Shown here: one piece after another, positions 15,005-22,512 of the stretch
Position numbering within the stretch: position 1 is the first letter of the stretch
How the letters are laid out: the number at the start of each line of letters is the position of its first letter
Assembly (NCBI GenBank): GCA_964504285.1
Contig: CAZDDZ010000032.1
Location: forward strand, 1-23,803
Source of the DNA: Pseudoflavonifractor sp964504285
Lineage (GTDB): Bacteria > Bacillota > Clostridia > Oscillospirales > Oscillospiraceae
Length of the DNA stretch: 23,803 nucleotides
Direction: 5' to 3'
The notes under the pieces: model-generated
What the model was told of the DNA's origin: nothing
Databases searched by the model: none
Seen by the model: the letters and a program-made list of their open reading frames with translations, nothing else
Made by a program: the position numbers and the translations under genes

Positions 15005-15271
15005 TTATCGCAAAACCCAATTTAGCATGAGCAGCAGACCGAAACCGGGTATTCCCAGTACGCCCAGCACCAGAGCGTTAATCAGGTTGACGCCCAGGCT
15101 GACCCCGATGAAGGAGCCAACCTGGCTTACCCCCAAAAGCACCGCCAGCCCCACACCGGTGCGGGCAATCAGACGGCCCAGCCATTTAAGGGGCTTTTGC
15201 AGAGCAACTAAGGCAATGACCAAAATTAGGCCGCCCACCACCCACGGCAGGGCACGGACAAGCATTTCCAC
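15005..15271 (-). CDS. bofA: BofA-family protein (pro-sigma-K processing inhibitor family)
   Basis: The 88-residue hydrophobic protein has two to three membrane spans. Its C-terminal GVNLINALVLGVLGIPGF segment is the family hallmark. In Bacillus subtilis BofA holds the intramembrane protease SpoIVFB inactive in the mother cell during sporulation. Many clostridia keep the gene while lacking that checkpoint, so the role here is less sure. I chose a GTG start at 15271, which has GGAGGT 7 bases upstream; an in-frame ATG lies two codons later. It follows the DUF2508 gene, as in the B. subtilis yaaL-bofA order. recR is not in this window. Confidence 0.9.
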   Translation of the reverse strand: MEMLVRALPWVVGGLILVIALVALQKPLKWLGRLIARTGVGLAVLLGVSQVGSFIGVSLGVNLINALVLGVLGIPGFGLLLMLNWVLR

Positions 15272-15322
15272 GGCTCATACCTCCAGTATAAATGGTGGCC
15301 AGAGCCTTGGCCGGTTTTCTTG

Positions 15323-15574
15323 TCATTTGCGCACGGGGGTGCCGTCAATTTCCTTTACCCGGCGGAGAAGATAGGAGTAGCGTGCCTGGAGTGCGTTAAT
15401 TTCAAAAACATACGACTCAATGAGATCAGGGTCGCAGGTGCTGCTCCAGCAAGAATAGGCCTGGGCAATGAGAGCACGGGTTCGGGACAGGCCTTCCATT
15501 AGGGCGGTACGCTCCTCCTCCTCGGGGGTGGGTCTCTTTTTGTGAAAGGCAAAAACTTTGGCGGGTTCGGCCAA
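15323..15574 (-). CDS. DUF2508 (YaaL-like) family protein
   Basis: The 83-residue soluble protein is helical and charged. Its core, LIESYVFEINALQARYSYLLRR (in parts LIESYVFEINAL and QARYSYLLRR), is characteristic of DUF2508/YaaL. No catalytic motif is visible and the family's function is unknown. The start is a TTG at 15574 preceded by AAAGGAGG with 8 bases of spacing, which outweighs any internal ATG. It lies 51 bases upstream of bofA on the same strand, a gene order conserved in many sporulating Firmicutes. Confidence 0.85.
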   Translation of the reverse strand: MAEPAKVFAFHKKRPTPEEEERTALMEGLSRTRALIAQAYSCWSSTCDPDLIESYVFEINALQARYSYLLRRVKEIDGTPVRK

Positions 15575-15689
15575 GTTGACCGCCTCCTTTTCCGTAATAA
15601 GTCTATTTCAATTTTGGACAAATATGACAGAGCTTATACCAGTGATTTCCTGGTTTATAGGGACAGCTTGTACACATACTATTCTCGGA

Positions 15690-15991
15690 CAAGTCATCCG
15701 CATTTCCTTTTAAGCCGGTGCCGGGCAACTTCGGGCTGACCTGAGGATGCCCTCAGGCGAATGGCGAAAGGAACGCATTGGAACGGGCTTTCTTTTTGGA
15801 AAGTCAATCTCCAACGCATTTTAAATGTCTTGTCCATCGGTTCGACCGCGCAAGGAAGGGTTTTCTTAGAAAACCTAAAGTGTATCCATACCCCCGCTCT
15901 GCATGTTGCGGAAACCGGGGTATATGGTAGACAACAGGCGCATGGATCGGCCGGAGGAGCGTCTATCCCGTATGGGGTGGACGCTCCTTTT
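15690..15991 (+). ncRNA. Structured non-coding RNA, family not assigned
   Basis: This 513-base gap has no convincing gene, but it contains a dense set of hairpins ending in a terminator. CCTGAGG pairs with CCTCAGG (15740-15746 with 15751-15757). CGGTTCGACCG (15838-15848) forms a tetraloop-like hairpin. GGTTTTC pairs with GAAAACC (15859-15865 with 15869-15875). CCATACCCC pairs with GGGGTATATGG (15886-15894 with 15917-15927). The last three are enclosed by TTGTC/GACAA (15830-15834 with 15930-15934), giving a multi-branch junction. The 5' end is uncertain and no clear promoter was found. A raiA-motif RNA is my best guess; 6S RNA fits less well. It lacks RNase P, tmRNA and SRP hallmarks. Confidence 0.6.
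15956..15991 (+). terminator. Terminator of the structured RNA
   Basis: GGAGCGTC (15956-15963) pairs with GACGCTCC (15980-15987), with an inner CCC/GGG pairing, followed by TTTT. The opposite strand lacks a T run, so the orientation is plus. Confidence 0.8.
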
Positions 15992-16021
15992 ACATAATAG
16001 ACTGCTAAAGTGCCCCTTTCC

Positions 16022-16051
16022 TTGACATTGCCTTATTAAATAGGATAGAAT
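16022..16051 (+). promoter_or_regulatory. Sigma-A promoter of the topoisomerase operon
   Basis: A perfect -35 TTGACA (16022-16027), an 18-base spacer and -10 TAGAAT (16046-16051) are visible. The start should lie near 16058, leaving a leader of about 30 bases that contains the ribosome site GAGGAGAGG. Confidence 0.8.
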
Positions 16052-16087
16052 AAACTGTTAAATAATGTGTACTGCGAGGAGAGGCCA

Positions 16088-18070
16088 ATGGCTAAGACGA
16101 CCAAGACTTACGGCAATGAATCCATTTCATCCCTAAAGGGAGCCGACCGGGTACGAAAGCGCCCCGGCGTTATCTTTGGCTCCGACGGGTTGGAGGGGTG
16201 CGAGCACGCCGTTTTTGAAATTTTATCCAACGCCATTGACGAGGCCAGGGAGGGTCATGGCGATGTAATTACAGTTACCCGTTACGCCGACAAATCCATC
16301 GAGGTGGAGGATTTCGGCCGTGGCTGCCCCGTAGACTGGAACGAGAAGGAAGAAAAATTTAACTGGGAGCTGGTATTCTGCGAGCTTTATGCCGGCGGTA
16401 AGTACAATAACGCCGAGGGGGACAATTACGAGTATTCCCTTGGCCTGAACGGCCTTGGCTCCTGTGCCACCCAGTACGCCTCGGAACGTTTTGACGCCAT
16501 CATTCACCGGGACGGCTTTAAGTATACCCTGCATTTTGAGCGGGGCGAGAATGTGGGCGGCCTTACCAAGGAGCCTACCGACCGAAGAAAGACAGGCTCT
16601 ATTTTCCGCTGGAAGCCTGATTTAGATGTATTTACCGATATTGACATTCCCGCCGAATACTACTTGGACGTGATGAAGCGGCAGGCAGTGGTCAACGCGG
16701 GGATTACCTTCCGCTTCCGCAATCAGGTGGACGGGAAGTTTGAAACCACCGAGTTTAAGTACGAAAACGGCATTGTGGACTACGTTACCGAGCTGGCAGG
16801 TGAGGGCTCGCTCACCACCCCTGTATTCTGGCAGACCGAGCGTCGGGGCCGGGATCGGGAGGACAAGCCGGAATATAAGGTCAAGCTGTCGGTCTCCTTT
16901 GCGTTTAGTAACACCGTGCAGATGATTGAGCACTACCACAACTCCTCCTGGCTGGAGCATGGCGGCTCGCCAGAAAAGGCCATGAAGTCGGCCTTTGTGT
17001 CGGCCATCGACGCCTTCCTCAAGCAGCAGAGCAAGTACCAAAAGTCGGAAAGTAAAATCACCTGGAACGACGTGCAGGACTGCATTGTGCTGGTCTCCAA
17101 CAACTTCTCCACCCAGACCAGCTATGAAAACCAAACCAAGAAGTCCATCACCAACAAGTTTGTTCAGGAGGCCATGACCGATTTCCTGCGCAGCCAGTTA
17201 GAGGTCTATTTTATCGAAAACCCCTTTGAGGCGCAGAAGATCGCCGAGCAGGTGCTTATTAATAAGCGCAGCCGAGAGAGCGCGGAGAAGGCCAGACTTA
17301 ACATTAAGAAAAAGCTCTCCGGTAATGTGGACATTTCTAACCGGGTGCAGAAGTTTGTGGACTGCCGCACCAAGGATACCGAGCGGCGCGAGCTGTACAT
17401 TGTGGAGGGTGACTCGGCCATGGGGGCGGTCAAGCTCTCCCGTGACGCCGAGTTCCAGGGTATTATGCCCGTCCGAGGCAAAATTCTTAACTGCCTCAAG
17501 GCCGACTACGCCAAAATTTTTAAAAGCGAAATTATTACCGACCTGCTCAAGGTTCTGGGCTGCGGGTGCGAGGTGAGCGATAAGCACAACAAGGACTTGG
17601 CGGGCTTTGACCTTATGGCGCTGCGGTGGAACAAGGTGGTCATCTGTACCGATGCCGACGTGGACGGCTTTCAGATTCGCACCCTGATTCTCACCATGCT
17701 TTATCGGCTGGTGCCCACCCTCATCCAGCGGGGATACGTCTATATCGCGGAATCCCCCCTGTACGAAATCAGCTACAAGGAAAAAACCTGGTTTGCTTAC
17801 TCCGACAAGGAAAAGGCCGATATTGTGGCCGAGCTGGGAGACAAGAAAATCAGCATCCAGCGCTCCAAAGGTCTGGGCGAGAACGAGCCGGACATGATGT
17901 GGCTGACCACCATGAACCCCGAGACACGGCGGCTCATCAAGGTCATGCCCCAGGACGTGGAGCGCACGGCGCAGACCTTCGACCTGCTGCTGGGGGATAA
18001 CCTCCAGGGAAGAAAGGACCACATTGCCGAAAACGGGTATAAGTATCTGGAGCTGGCGGATATTTCGTGA
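16088..18070 (+). CDS. Divergent type IIA DNA topoisomerase, GyrB/ParE-like ATPase-TOPRIM subunit
   Basis: The 660-residue protein has the full B-subunit layout. The GHKL ATPase shows E44-ILSN48-AID51, DFGRG (75-79) and LNGLG (120-124). The transducer has a QTK loop (349-351). The TOPRIM domain has EGDS (440-443), PVRGKILN (461-468) and DADVDG (522-527). The tail has QRSKGLGENEPDMMW (591-605) and TTMNPETRRL. Compared with gyrase and topoisomerase IV, EGDSAMGAVKLSRD replaces EGDSAGGSAKQGRD, and the conserved LPGKLADC segment is replaced by a different stretch (410-426). It therefore looks like a third, divergent paralogue. The ATG at 16088 with AGGAG is preferred over an in-frame GTG at 16067 that lies before the ribosome site. 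It works with the next gene, 76 bases downstream. Confidence 0.93.
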   Translation: MAKTTKTYGNESISSLKGADRVRKRPGVIFGSDGLEGCEHAVFEILSNAIDEAREGHGDVITVTRYADKSIEVEDFGRGCPVDWNEKEEKFNWELVFCELYAGGKYNNAEGDNYEYSLGLNGLGSCATQYASERFDAIIHRDGFKYTLHFERGENVGGLTKEPTDRRKTGSIFRWKPDLDVFTDIDIPAEYYLDVMKRQAVVNAGITFRFRNQVDGKFETTEFKYENGIVDYVTELAGEGSLTTPVFWQTERRGRDREDKPEYKVKLSVSFAFSNTVQMIEHYHNSSWLEHGGSPEKAMKSAFVSAIDAFLKQQSKYQKSESKITWNDVQDCIVLVSNNFSTQTSYENQTKKSITNKFVQEAMTDFLRSQLEVYFIENPFEAQKIAEQVLINKRSRESAEKARLNIKKKLSGNVDISNRVQKFVDCRTKDTERRELYIVEGDSAMGAVKLSRDAEFQGIMPVRGKILNCLKADYAKIFKSEIITDLLKVLGCGCEVSDKHNKDLAGFDLMALRWNKVVICTDADVDGFQIRTLILTMLYRLVPTLIQRGYVYIAESPLYEISYKEKTWFAYSDKEKADIVAELGDKKISIQRSKGLGENEPDMMWLTTMNPETRRLIKVMPQDVERTAQTFDLLLGDNLQGRKDHIAENGYKYLELADIS

Positions 18071-18146
18071 GGCTGGCGGAATATGGAGCCACAATGCCCA
18101 GCAAGAAAAGCCCTGCTGCATGACTTGAAACAAAGGACTGATACCG

Positions 18147-20396
18147 ATGGCGAAGAAAAAAAGCTCCGACGAGGGAATTTCCTCAGCCCACAAAAATAAT
18201 CCCAATGTGATGGGTCTGCGGCCCGAGGTGTTGGAGCAGCCCATAACCGATACGCTGGAAATCAACTACATGCCCTACGCCATGAGCGTGATTGTCTCCC
18301 GCGCCATCCCGGAGATTGACGGCTTTAAGCCCTCTCACCGGAAGCTTTTGTACACCATGTACAAGATGGGCTTGCTGGGGGGCGGGCGCACCAAGTCGGC
18401 CAATATTGTGGGTCAGACCATGAAGCTTAACCCTCACGGCGACCAGGCCATTTATGATACCATGGTGCGCCTCTCCCGCGGCTACGGGGCGCTTTTGCAC
18501 CCGCTGGTGGACTCTAAGGGTAACTTTGGTAAGGCCTACTCCCGAGACATGGCCTGGGCCGCCAGCCGTTATACCGAGGCGCGGCTGGACGCCATCTGTG
18601 CAGAATTGTTCCGGGACATAGACCAGGATACGGTAGACTTTGTGGATAACTATGACAGCTCCACCAAGGAACCCGCCCTTCTGCCCACCACCTTCCCCAA
18701 CGTACTGGTGTCCGCCAATATGGGCATCGCCGTCGGCATGGCGTCCAATATTTGCGGCTTTAATCTGGGTGAGGTGTGCGACGCGACCATTGCCTATCTC
18801 AAGGACCCCTCGGTCAATCTGCTGGACATCCTTAAAGCACCCGATTTTCCCACGGGGGGAGAGCTACTCTATGACGGGGCCCAAATGGCCGAAATTTACC
18901 GCACAGGCCGAGGCTCCTTCCAGGTGCGGGCCAAGTGGCGGTATTTGAAGGACGAAAACCTTATTGAGATCTACGAAATTCCCTACTCCACCACGGTGGA
19001 AGCCATTATGGACAAGGTGGCCGAGCTGATTAAAACCGGAAAAATCAAGGAAATTGCCGACATGCGCGACGAGACCGATTTGACCGGCCTAAAGCTGACC
19101 ATTGACCTCAAGCGGGGCGCCGACCCCGACAAGCTCATGGCGCGCCTCTACCGGGCAACCCCCATGATGGACTCCTTCGGCTGCAACTTCAACATCTTGG
19201 TGGCAGGTATGCCCCGGGTGATGGGGGTGGCCGAAATTTTGGATGAGTGGACGGCATGGCGCATGGAGTCAGTGCGCCGCCGGGTCTACTTTGTCATGAA
19301 GAAGAAGCAGGACAAGCTGCACCTGTTAAAGGGTCTCAAAAAAATTCTGCTGGACATTGACCGGGCCATTAAAATTATCCGCGAGACCGAGGAGGATGCC
19401 GAAGTCATTCCCAACCTGATGATCGGGTTTGGAATTGACGACATTCAGGCAGAGTATGTAGCGGATATTAAGCTGCGCAATATTAACAAAGAGTATATCC
19501 TTAAGCGGATTGAGGAAACCTCTAGCTTAGAGGATGAAATTGCCGACCTTCAGGATATTGTCAATAAACCGGCCCGCATCAAGAAAATTATTACCGACGA
19601 GCTGGAGAGCGTGAAGAAAAAGTACGCCGTCCCTCGCCGCACCGAGCTTGTCTTTGAGCACCAGGTAGCCGCCGAGCCAGACCCGGCGGAGGAGATTCCC
19701 GATTACCCGGTCACGGTATTCCTCTCCCGCGAGGGGTATTTTAAAAAGATTACGGCGGCTTCCCTCCGTATGGCCAGCGACCAGAAGTACAAGGAAGGGG
19801 ACGGCCCATGGCTTACCTGGGAGTGCAATAACCGGGACGAGCTGCTGGTCTTTACCGACAAGCAGCAGTGCTATAAGACCCGTCTTTCTGATTTTGATGA
19901 TGCCAAGGCCAGCATTCTGGGAGACTACTTGCCCACCAAGCTGGACATGGAGCAGGGAGAGAGCGTGGTTTGGGTCTGTATTCCCGGGGAATATACCGCC
20001 CACATCCTGTTCGTATTCCAAAACGGCAAGGTCGCCCGGGTGGAGCTTTCCGGCTACCAGACCCAGACCAGGAGGAAAAAGCTTACCGGCGCGTATTCCG
20101 ACAAGTCGCCCCTCGTTACCGCGTTCCTCCTGACTGAGGACTTGGAGCTGGCGCTTACCTCTACCGAGGGCCGCTGCGTGGTGTTCCACACCGCCAGCCT
20201 GACCCCCAAGAGTACCCGAAGCACCCAGGGCGTCAACGTAATGACACTCAAGCCCAAGTACAGGGTGGAGCGGGCCGAGCCACTGGAGAAAACCACCATT
20301 GTAAACGCCGCCCGTTATCGTGCCCGCAGCCTTCCCATTGCGGGAGCGCTCCTCAAGGAGGAGGACCGGGGTGAGGAGCAGCTAACCTTGTTGTAA
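18147..20396 (+). CDS. Divergent type IIA DNA topoisomerase, GyrA/ParC-like breakage-reunion subunit
   Basis: The 749-residue A subunit cuts and rejoins DNA with the B subunit. The winged-helix segment runs YAMSVIVSRAIPEIDGFKP (44-62). The catalytic Tyr is Y142 in ASRYTEARL, preceded by R141. The tower and coiled-coil region, with charged heptads near 420-500, leads to a C-terminal pinwheel domain (about 525-730). No GyrA box (QRRGGKG-like) is present, which argues against supercoiling and for relaxation or decatenation (inference). The quinolone region is altered: NPHGDQAIYD (95-104) has Gln where Ser normally stands, and Asn replaces the first His. It shares the promoter of the B subunit, with AAAGGA before the ATG. 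Confidence 0.93.
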   Translation: MAKKKSSDEGISSAHKNNPNVMGLRPEVLEQPITDTLEINYMPYAMSVIVSRAIPEIDGFKPSHRKLLYTMYKMGLLGGGRTKSANIVGQTMKLNPHGDQAIYDTMVRLSRGYGALLHPLVDSKGNFGKAYSRDMAWAASRYTEARLDAICAELFRDIDQDTVDFVDNYDSSTKEPALLPTTFPNVLVSANMGIAVGMASNICGFNLGEVCDATIAYLKDPSVNLLDILKAPDFPTGGELLYDGAQMAEIYRTGRGSFQVRAKWRYLKDENLIEIYEIPYSTTVEAIMDKVAELIKTGKIKEIADMRDETDLTGLKLTIDLKRGADPDKLMARLYRATPMMDSFGCNFNILVAGMPRVMGVAEILDEWTAWRMESVRRRVYFVMKKKQDKLHLLKGLKKILLDIDRAIKIIRETEEDAEVIPNLMIGFGIDDIQAEYVADIKLRNINKEYILKRIEETSSLEDEIADLQDIVNKPARIKKIITDELESVKKKYAVPRRTELVFEHQVAAEPDPAEEIPDYPVTVFLSREGYFKKITAASLRMASDQKYKEGDGPWLTWECNNRDELLVFTDKQQCYKTRLSDFDDAKASILGDYLPTKLDMEQGESVVWVCIPGEYTAHILFVFQNGKVARVELSGYQTQTRRKKLTGAYSDKSPLVTAFLLTEDLELALTSTEGRCVVFHTASLTPKSTRSTQGVNVMTLKPKYRVERAEPLEKTTIVNAARYRARSLPIAGALLKEEDRGEEQLTLL

Positions 20397-20527
20397 AAGA
20401 AAACTGAAAAAAGAAGAAAGAAAAATTGGCTGCACCGCGGCTGATGGCTAAAGCCCCTCTTTCGTACTTTGTTCTTTTTTCTTTGTCGGCCGAGGGTCCT
20501 TATTCTTTTATATGATCGGGGTTTTTT

Positions 20528-21403
20528 ATGAAATTCAAAACCAAAGCCCTTTCCCTGGTTTGGCCTTATGTGGTCATTGCCCTGGCCTCGGTGATTTACG
20601 CCGTGGGCTTCAACTGGTGCTATAAGCCCAATGAAATTGCCTTCGGCGGGATTACCGGCGTGGGTCAGATTATTAATCAGTTTTTGCCCTGGGCGCCCAT
20701 CGGCACCATTGTAATTATTCTTAACGTGCCCCTTTTTCTGCTGGGGTGGAAGCTGCTTGGCGGGCATTTGCTGGTGACCAGCCTGTTTGCCATGGCGGTC
20801 TCCTCGGTTTTTATTGACTTACTCAACTCGATTTATGTATTTCCACCCATGGATCCCATGCTGGCCTGTATCTTCGGCGGTCTGCTGATGGGACTTTCTC
20901 TGGGGCTGGTGTTTCAGCAGGGGGCCACCACGGGCGGTACCGACCTTATTGCCCGGCTCATGAAAATTAAAATTGCGTGGCTGCCCATGGGCAAGCTCCT
21001 TTTGGCCATTGATTTGGTGGTCATTGTCGCTGTGGCCCTTGCCTTCCGCAATCTGTACAGTGCGCTCTACGGCTTGGTGAGCCTGTATATCTCCACACTG
21101 GTGATGGACGGCGTGCTCTACGGGCTTGATAACGCCAAGGTGGCTTATATCATCAGCGACAGCCACAGAGCCATTGCCGACGCCATTATCCGGGATTTAG
21201 ACCGGGGAGTAACCCTGCTCCACGGCGAAGGGGCCTGGTCGGGCGGCGAGAAGAAGGTAATTATGTGCGCCTTTAAGCAGCGGCAAATTGTAGAAATTAA
21301 ACGCATGGTCAAGGAAATCGACCCTGCAGCCTTTATCATTGTCTGCGAGGCCCACGAGGTGCTGGGCGACGGCTTCCGTGAGTATAAGCAAAACGATCTT
21401 TAA
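20528..21403 (+). CDS. YitT family membrane protein with DUF2179 domain
   Basis: The 291-residue protein has five to six N-terminal membrane spans (about 10-190), with GGITGVGQII and QQGATTGGTDLIAR as family signatures. A cytoplasmic C-terminal DUF2179 domain (about 205-285) follows, seen in AYIISDSHRAIADAI and DRGVTLLHGEGAWSG. Function and substrate are not established. The ribosome site is weak (CGGGG before a T run). The stop codon TAA (21401-21403) lies in the terminal inverted repeat of a palindromic element, so the last residues may have been shaped by the insertion. EVLGDGF near the end is normal for the family, so little, if anything, appears to be lost. Confidence 0.92.
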   Translation: MKFKTKALSLVWPYVVIALASVIYAVGFNWCYKPNEIAFGGITGVGQIINQFLPWAPIGTIVIILNVPLFLLGWKLLGGHLLVTSLFAMAVSSVFIDLLNSIYVFPPMDPMLACIFGGLLMGLSLGLVFQQGATTGGTDLIARLMKIKIAWLPMGKLLLAIDLVVIVAVALAFRNLYSALYGLVSLYISTLVMDGVLYGLDNAKVAYIISDSHRAIADAIIRDLDRGVTLLHGEGAWSGGEKKVIMCAFKQRQIVEIKRMVKEIDPAAFIIVCEAHEVLGDGFREYKQNDL

Positions 21404-21565
21404 GGCAACACAGCACAATTGCATCCGCGGCGCTTTGCAAAAAATCGGGCCACAAATTCGTTGTAAATTCTTAAAGTCCGGTAGGATTCCGGCAAATTTG
21501 AGCCTTTTTTTGACACGGATTTTTCTTGTAAATCGTCCATGCCGAATTGTGCGGTGTTGCCTTAA
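21400..21565. repeat. 166-bp MITE-like element with 21-bp terminal inverted repeats
   Basis: The ends are 21-bp inverted repeats beginning TTAAGGCAACAC (21400-21420 and 21545-21565), differing at one position. The interior is a partial palindrome with GTCCGG and CCGGAC-type pairing around AGGATTCC (21483-21490). No frame inside encodes a transposase, so it would be a non-autonomous element. It begins inside the yitT-like stop codon region. It shares TGCATCCG (21420-21427), A-rich tracts and AGGATTCC with the element at 14608-14757. The TTAA at both ends may be the target-site duplication or part of the repeat. Confidence 0.8.
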
Positions 21566-21607
21566 GTGAAAAATAAAAAGTGAAAAAAGTATCGGTCTGT
21601 ATGGGTC

Positions 21608-21824
21608 AGGACGCAACAGAGTCTCAGCTTGTAGACAAACTGCTATTTTGAAAATAGGATGTCAAAAGGCCGAGGGTTTTGAGCGGGGGGATAGTGTGAA
21701 AGGGGGGCGGAGCCCCCGCTTTCGCGTGCAGGAACCCGCCCGCAGGCGACCGATTTCGGCATTTTGCCGAAATTGCCCTCAGACTGACGACGTTGTCGAC
21801 AGTCTGAGGACGCAACAGAGTCTC
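21608..21824. repeat. Composite hairpin repeat bounded by 18-bp direct repeats
   Basis: An exact 18-bp direct repeat, starting AGGACGCAACAG, bounds the unit (21608-21625 and 21807-21824). Between the copies lie several hairpins: CTATTTT/AAAATAG, a G-run/C-run stem near 21698-21722, and the two-hairpin unit also seen at 1-62 (here 21745-21806). No coding frame is convincing. Together with the MITE-like element it accounts for most of the 473-base gap before the LUD gene. The arrangement resembles a mosaic of palindromic repeats. Confidence 0.7.
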
Positions 21825-21876
21825 TTTCATGCTTTTCTTCTTTATTCTTTATTATTTTAACAGGGGGTGCTTTATC

Positions 21877-22467
21877 ATGGCGGATATTGAAAAGCTGCGT
21901 AAAAACCTGGAGAAACGGGGATTCCACACTTCGTATTTTGCCACTGCTGCCGAGGGTGCAGAGTATCTAAGTGAAAAGCTCTGCGGCAAAACCATTGGCT
22001 TCGGCGGCTCTATGACCGCCCGGCAGATGGGGCTTGACACGGTGCTGGGAGAGCGCAACACCCTCCACTGGCACTGGCTGGGCGGCACAGCGGCAGAGGC
22101 TGCCGCTGCTCAAGTGTACATAAGCTCGGTAAACGGCGTGGCAGAGACTGGGGAACTGGTGAATATTGATGGCACAGGCAACCGGGTAGCTTCCACCATT
22201 TACGGACATGAGGAGCTCTATCTCATCATCGGCGTGAACAAAATTGCCCCCGACTATGACGCCGCCCTCTGGCGGGCCCGGAACATTGCATCCCCCAAAA
22301 ACGCCCAGCGGCTGGGGCGCAAAACCCCTTGCGCCGAAAAGGGCGACCGCTGCTACGATTGCCAGAGTCCCGATCGCATTTGCCGGGCGTTGACCGTCCT
22401 GTGGGAAAAACCCAATGCCATTGGATATGCGGAAGTGATTATTATCGGTGAAGAACTGGGGCTATAA
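21877..22467 (+). CDS. LUD domain (LutC/YkgG-like) protein
   Basis: The 196-residue protein has the LUD (DUF162) fold. Signatures are GKTIGFGGSMTARQMGL near 37-53, YISSVNGVAETGELVNIDGTG (in parts YISSVNGVAETG and ELVNIDGTG), and LYLIIGVNKI. A Cys-containing tail follows: TPCAEKGDRCYDC then ICRA, four cysteines that could bind a metal or cluster. Family members take part in lactate utilisation as LutB/LutC, but single stand-alone LUD proteins of this clostridial type have no proven substrate. The start is the ATG at 21877 with GGGGG upstream; an earlier in-frame start at 21829 would add a non-family, Phe-rich stretch. Confidence 0.88.
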   Translation: MADIEKLRKNLEKRGFHTSYFATAAEGAEYLSEKLCGKTIGFGGSMTARQMGLDTVLGERNTLHWHWLGGTAAEAAAAQVYISSVNGVAETGELVNIDGTGNRVASTIYGHEELYLIIGVNKIAPDYDAALWRARNIASPKNAQRLGRKTPCAEKGDRCYDCQSPDRICRALTVLWEKPNAIGYAEVIIIGEELGL

Positions 22468-22496
22468 GGCATACCCCGGTTTTGCCTTGTTTTTTC
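22466..22496 (+). terminator. Possible weak terminator after the LUD gene
   Basis: AAGGCA (22466-22471) pairs with TGCCTT (22483-22488), followed by GTTTTTTC. The stem is only 6 bp with an 11-base loop and starts inside the stop codon, so termination may be partial. Confidence 0.4.
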
Positions 22497-22512
22497 TGTT
22501 AAGGGGGCCTAT

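Noticed and set aside
15600..15690. Promoter for the structured RNA (TTGGAC with TTATAC, or TTGTAC with TACTAT)
   Set aside because: Spacers are 14-15 bases or shorter for each pairing, so none is convincing.
18082..18200. Small open frame between the two topoisomerase genes
   Set aside because: It runs into the A-subunit gene in another frame and has no ribosome site.
20397..20527. A/G-rich and T/C-rich stretches after the topoisomerase operon as a terminator
   Set aside because: The pairing is imperfect, with many mismatches, and there is no GC stem directly before a T run.
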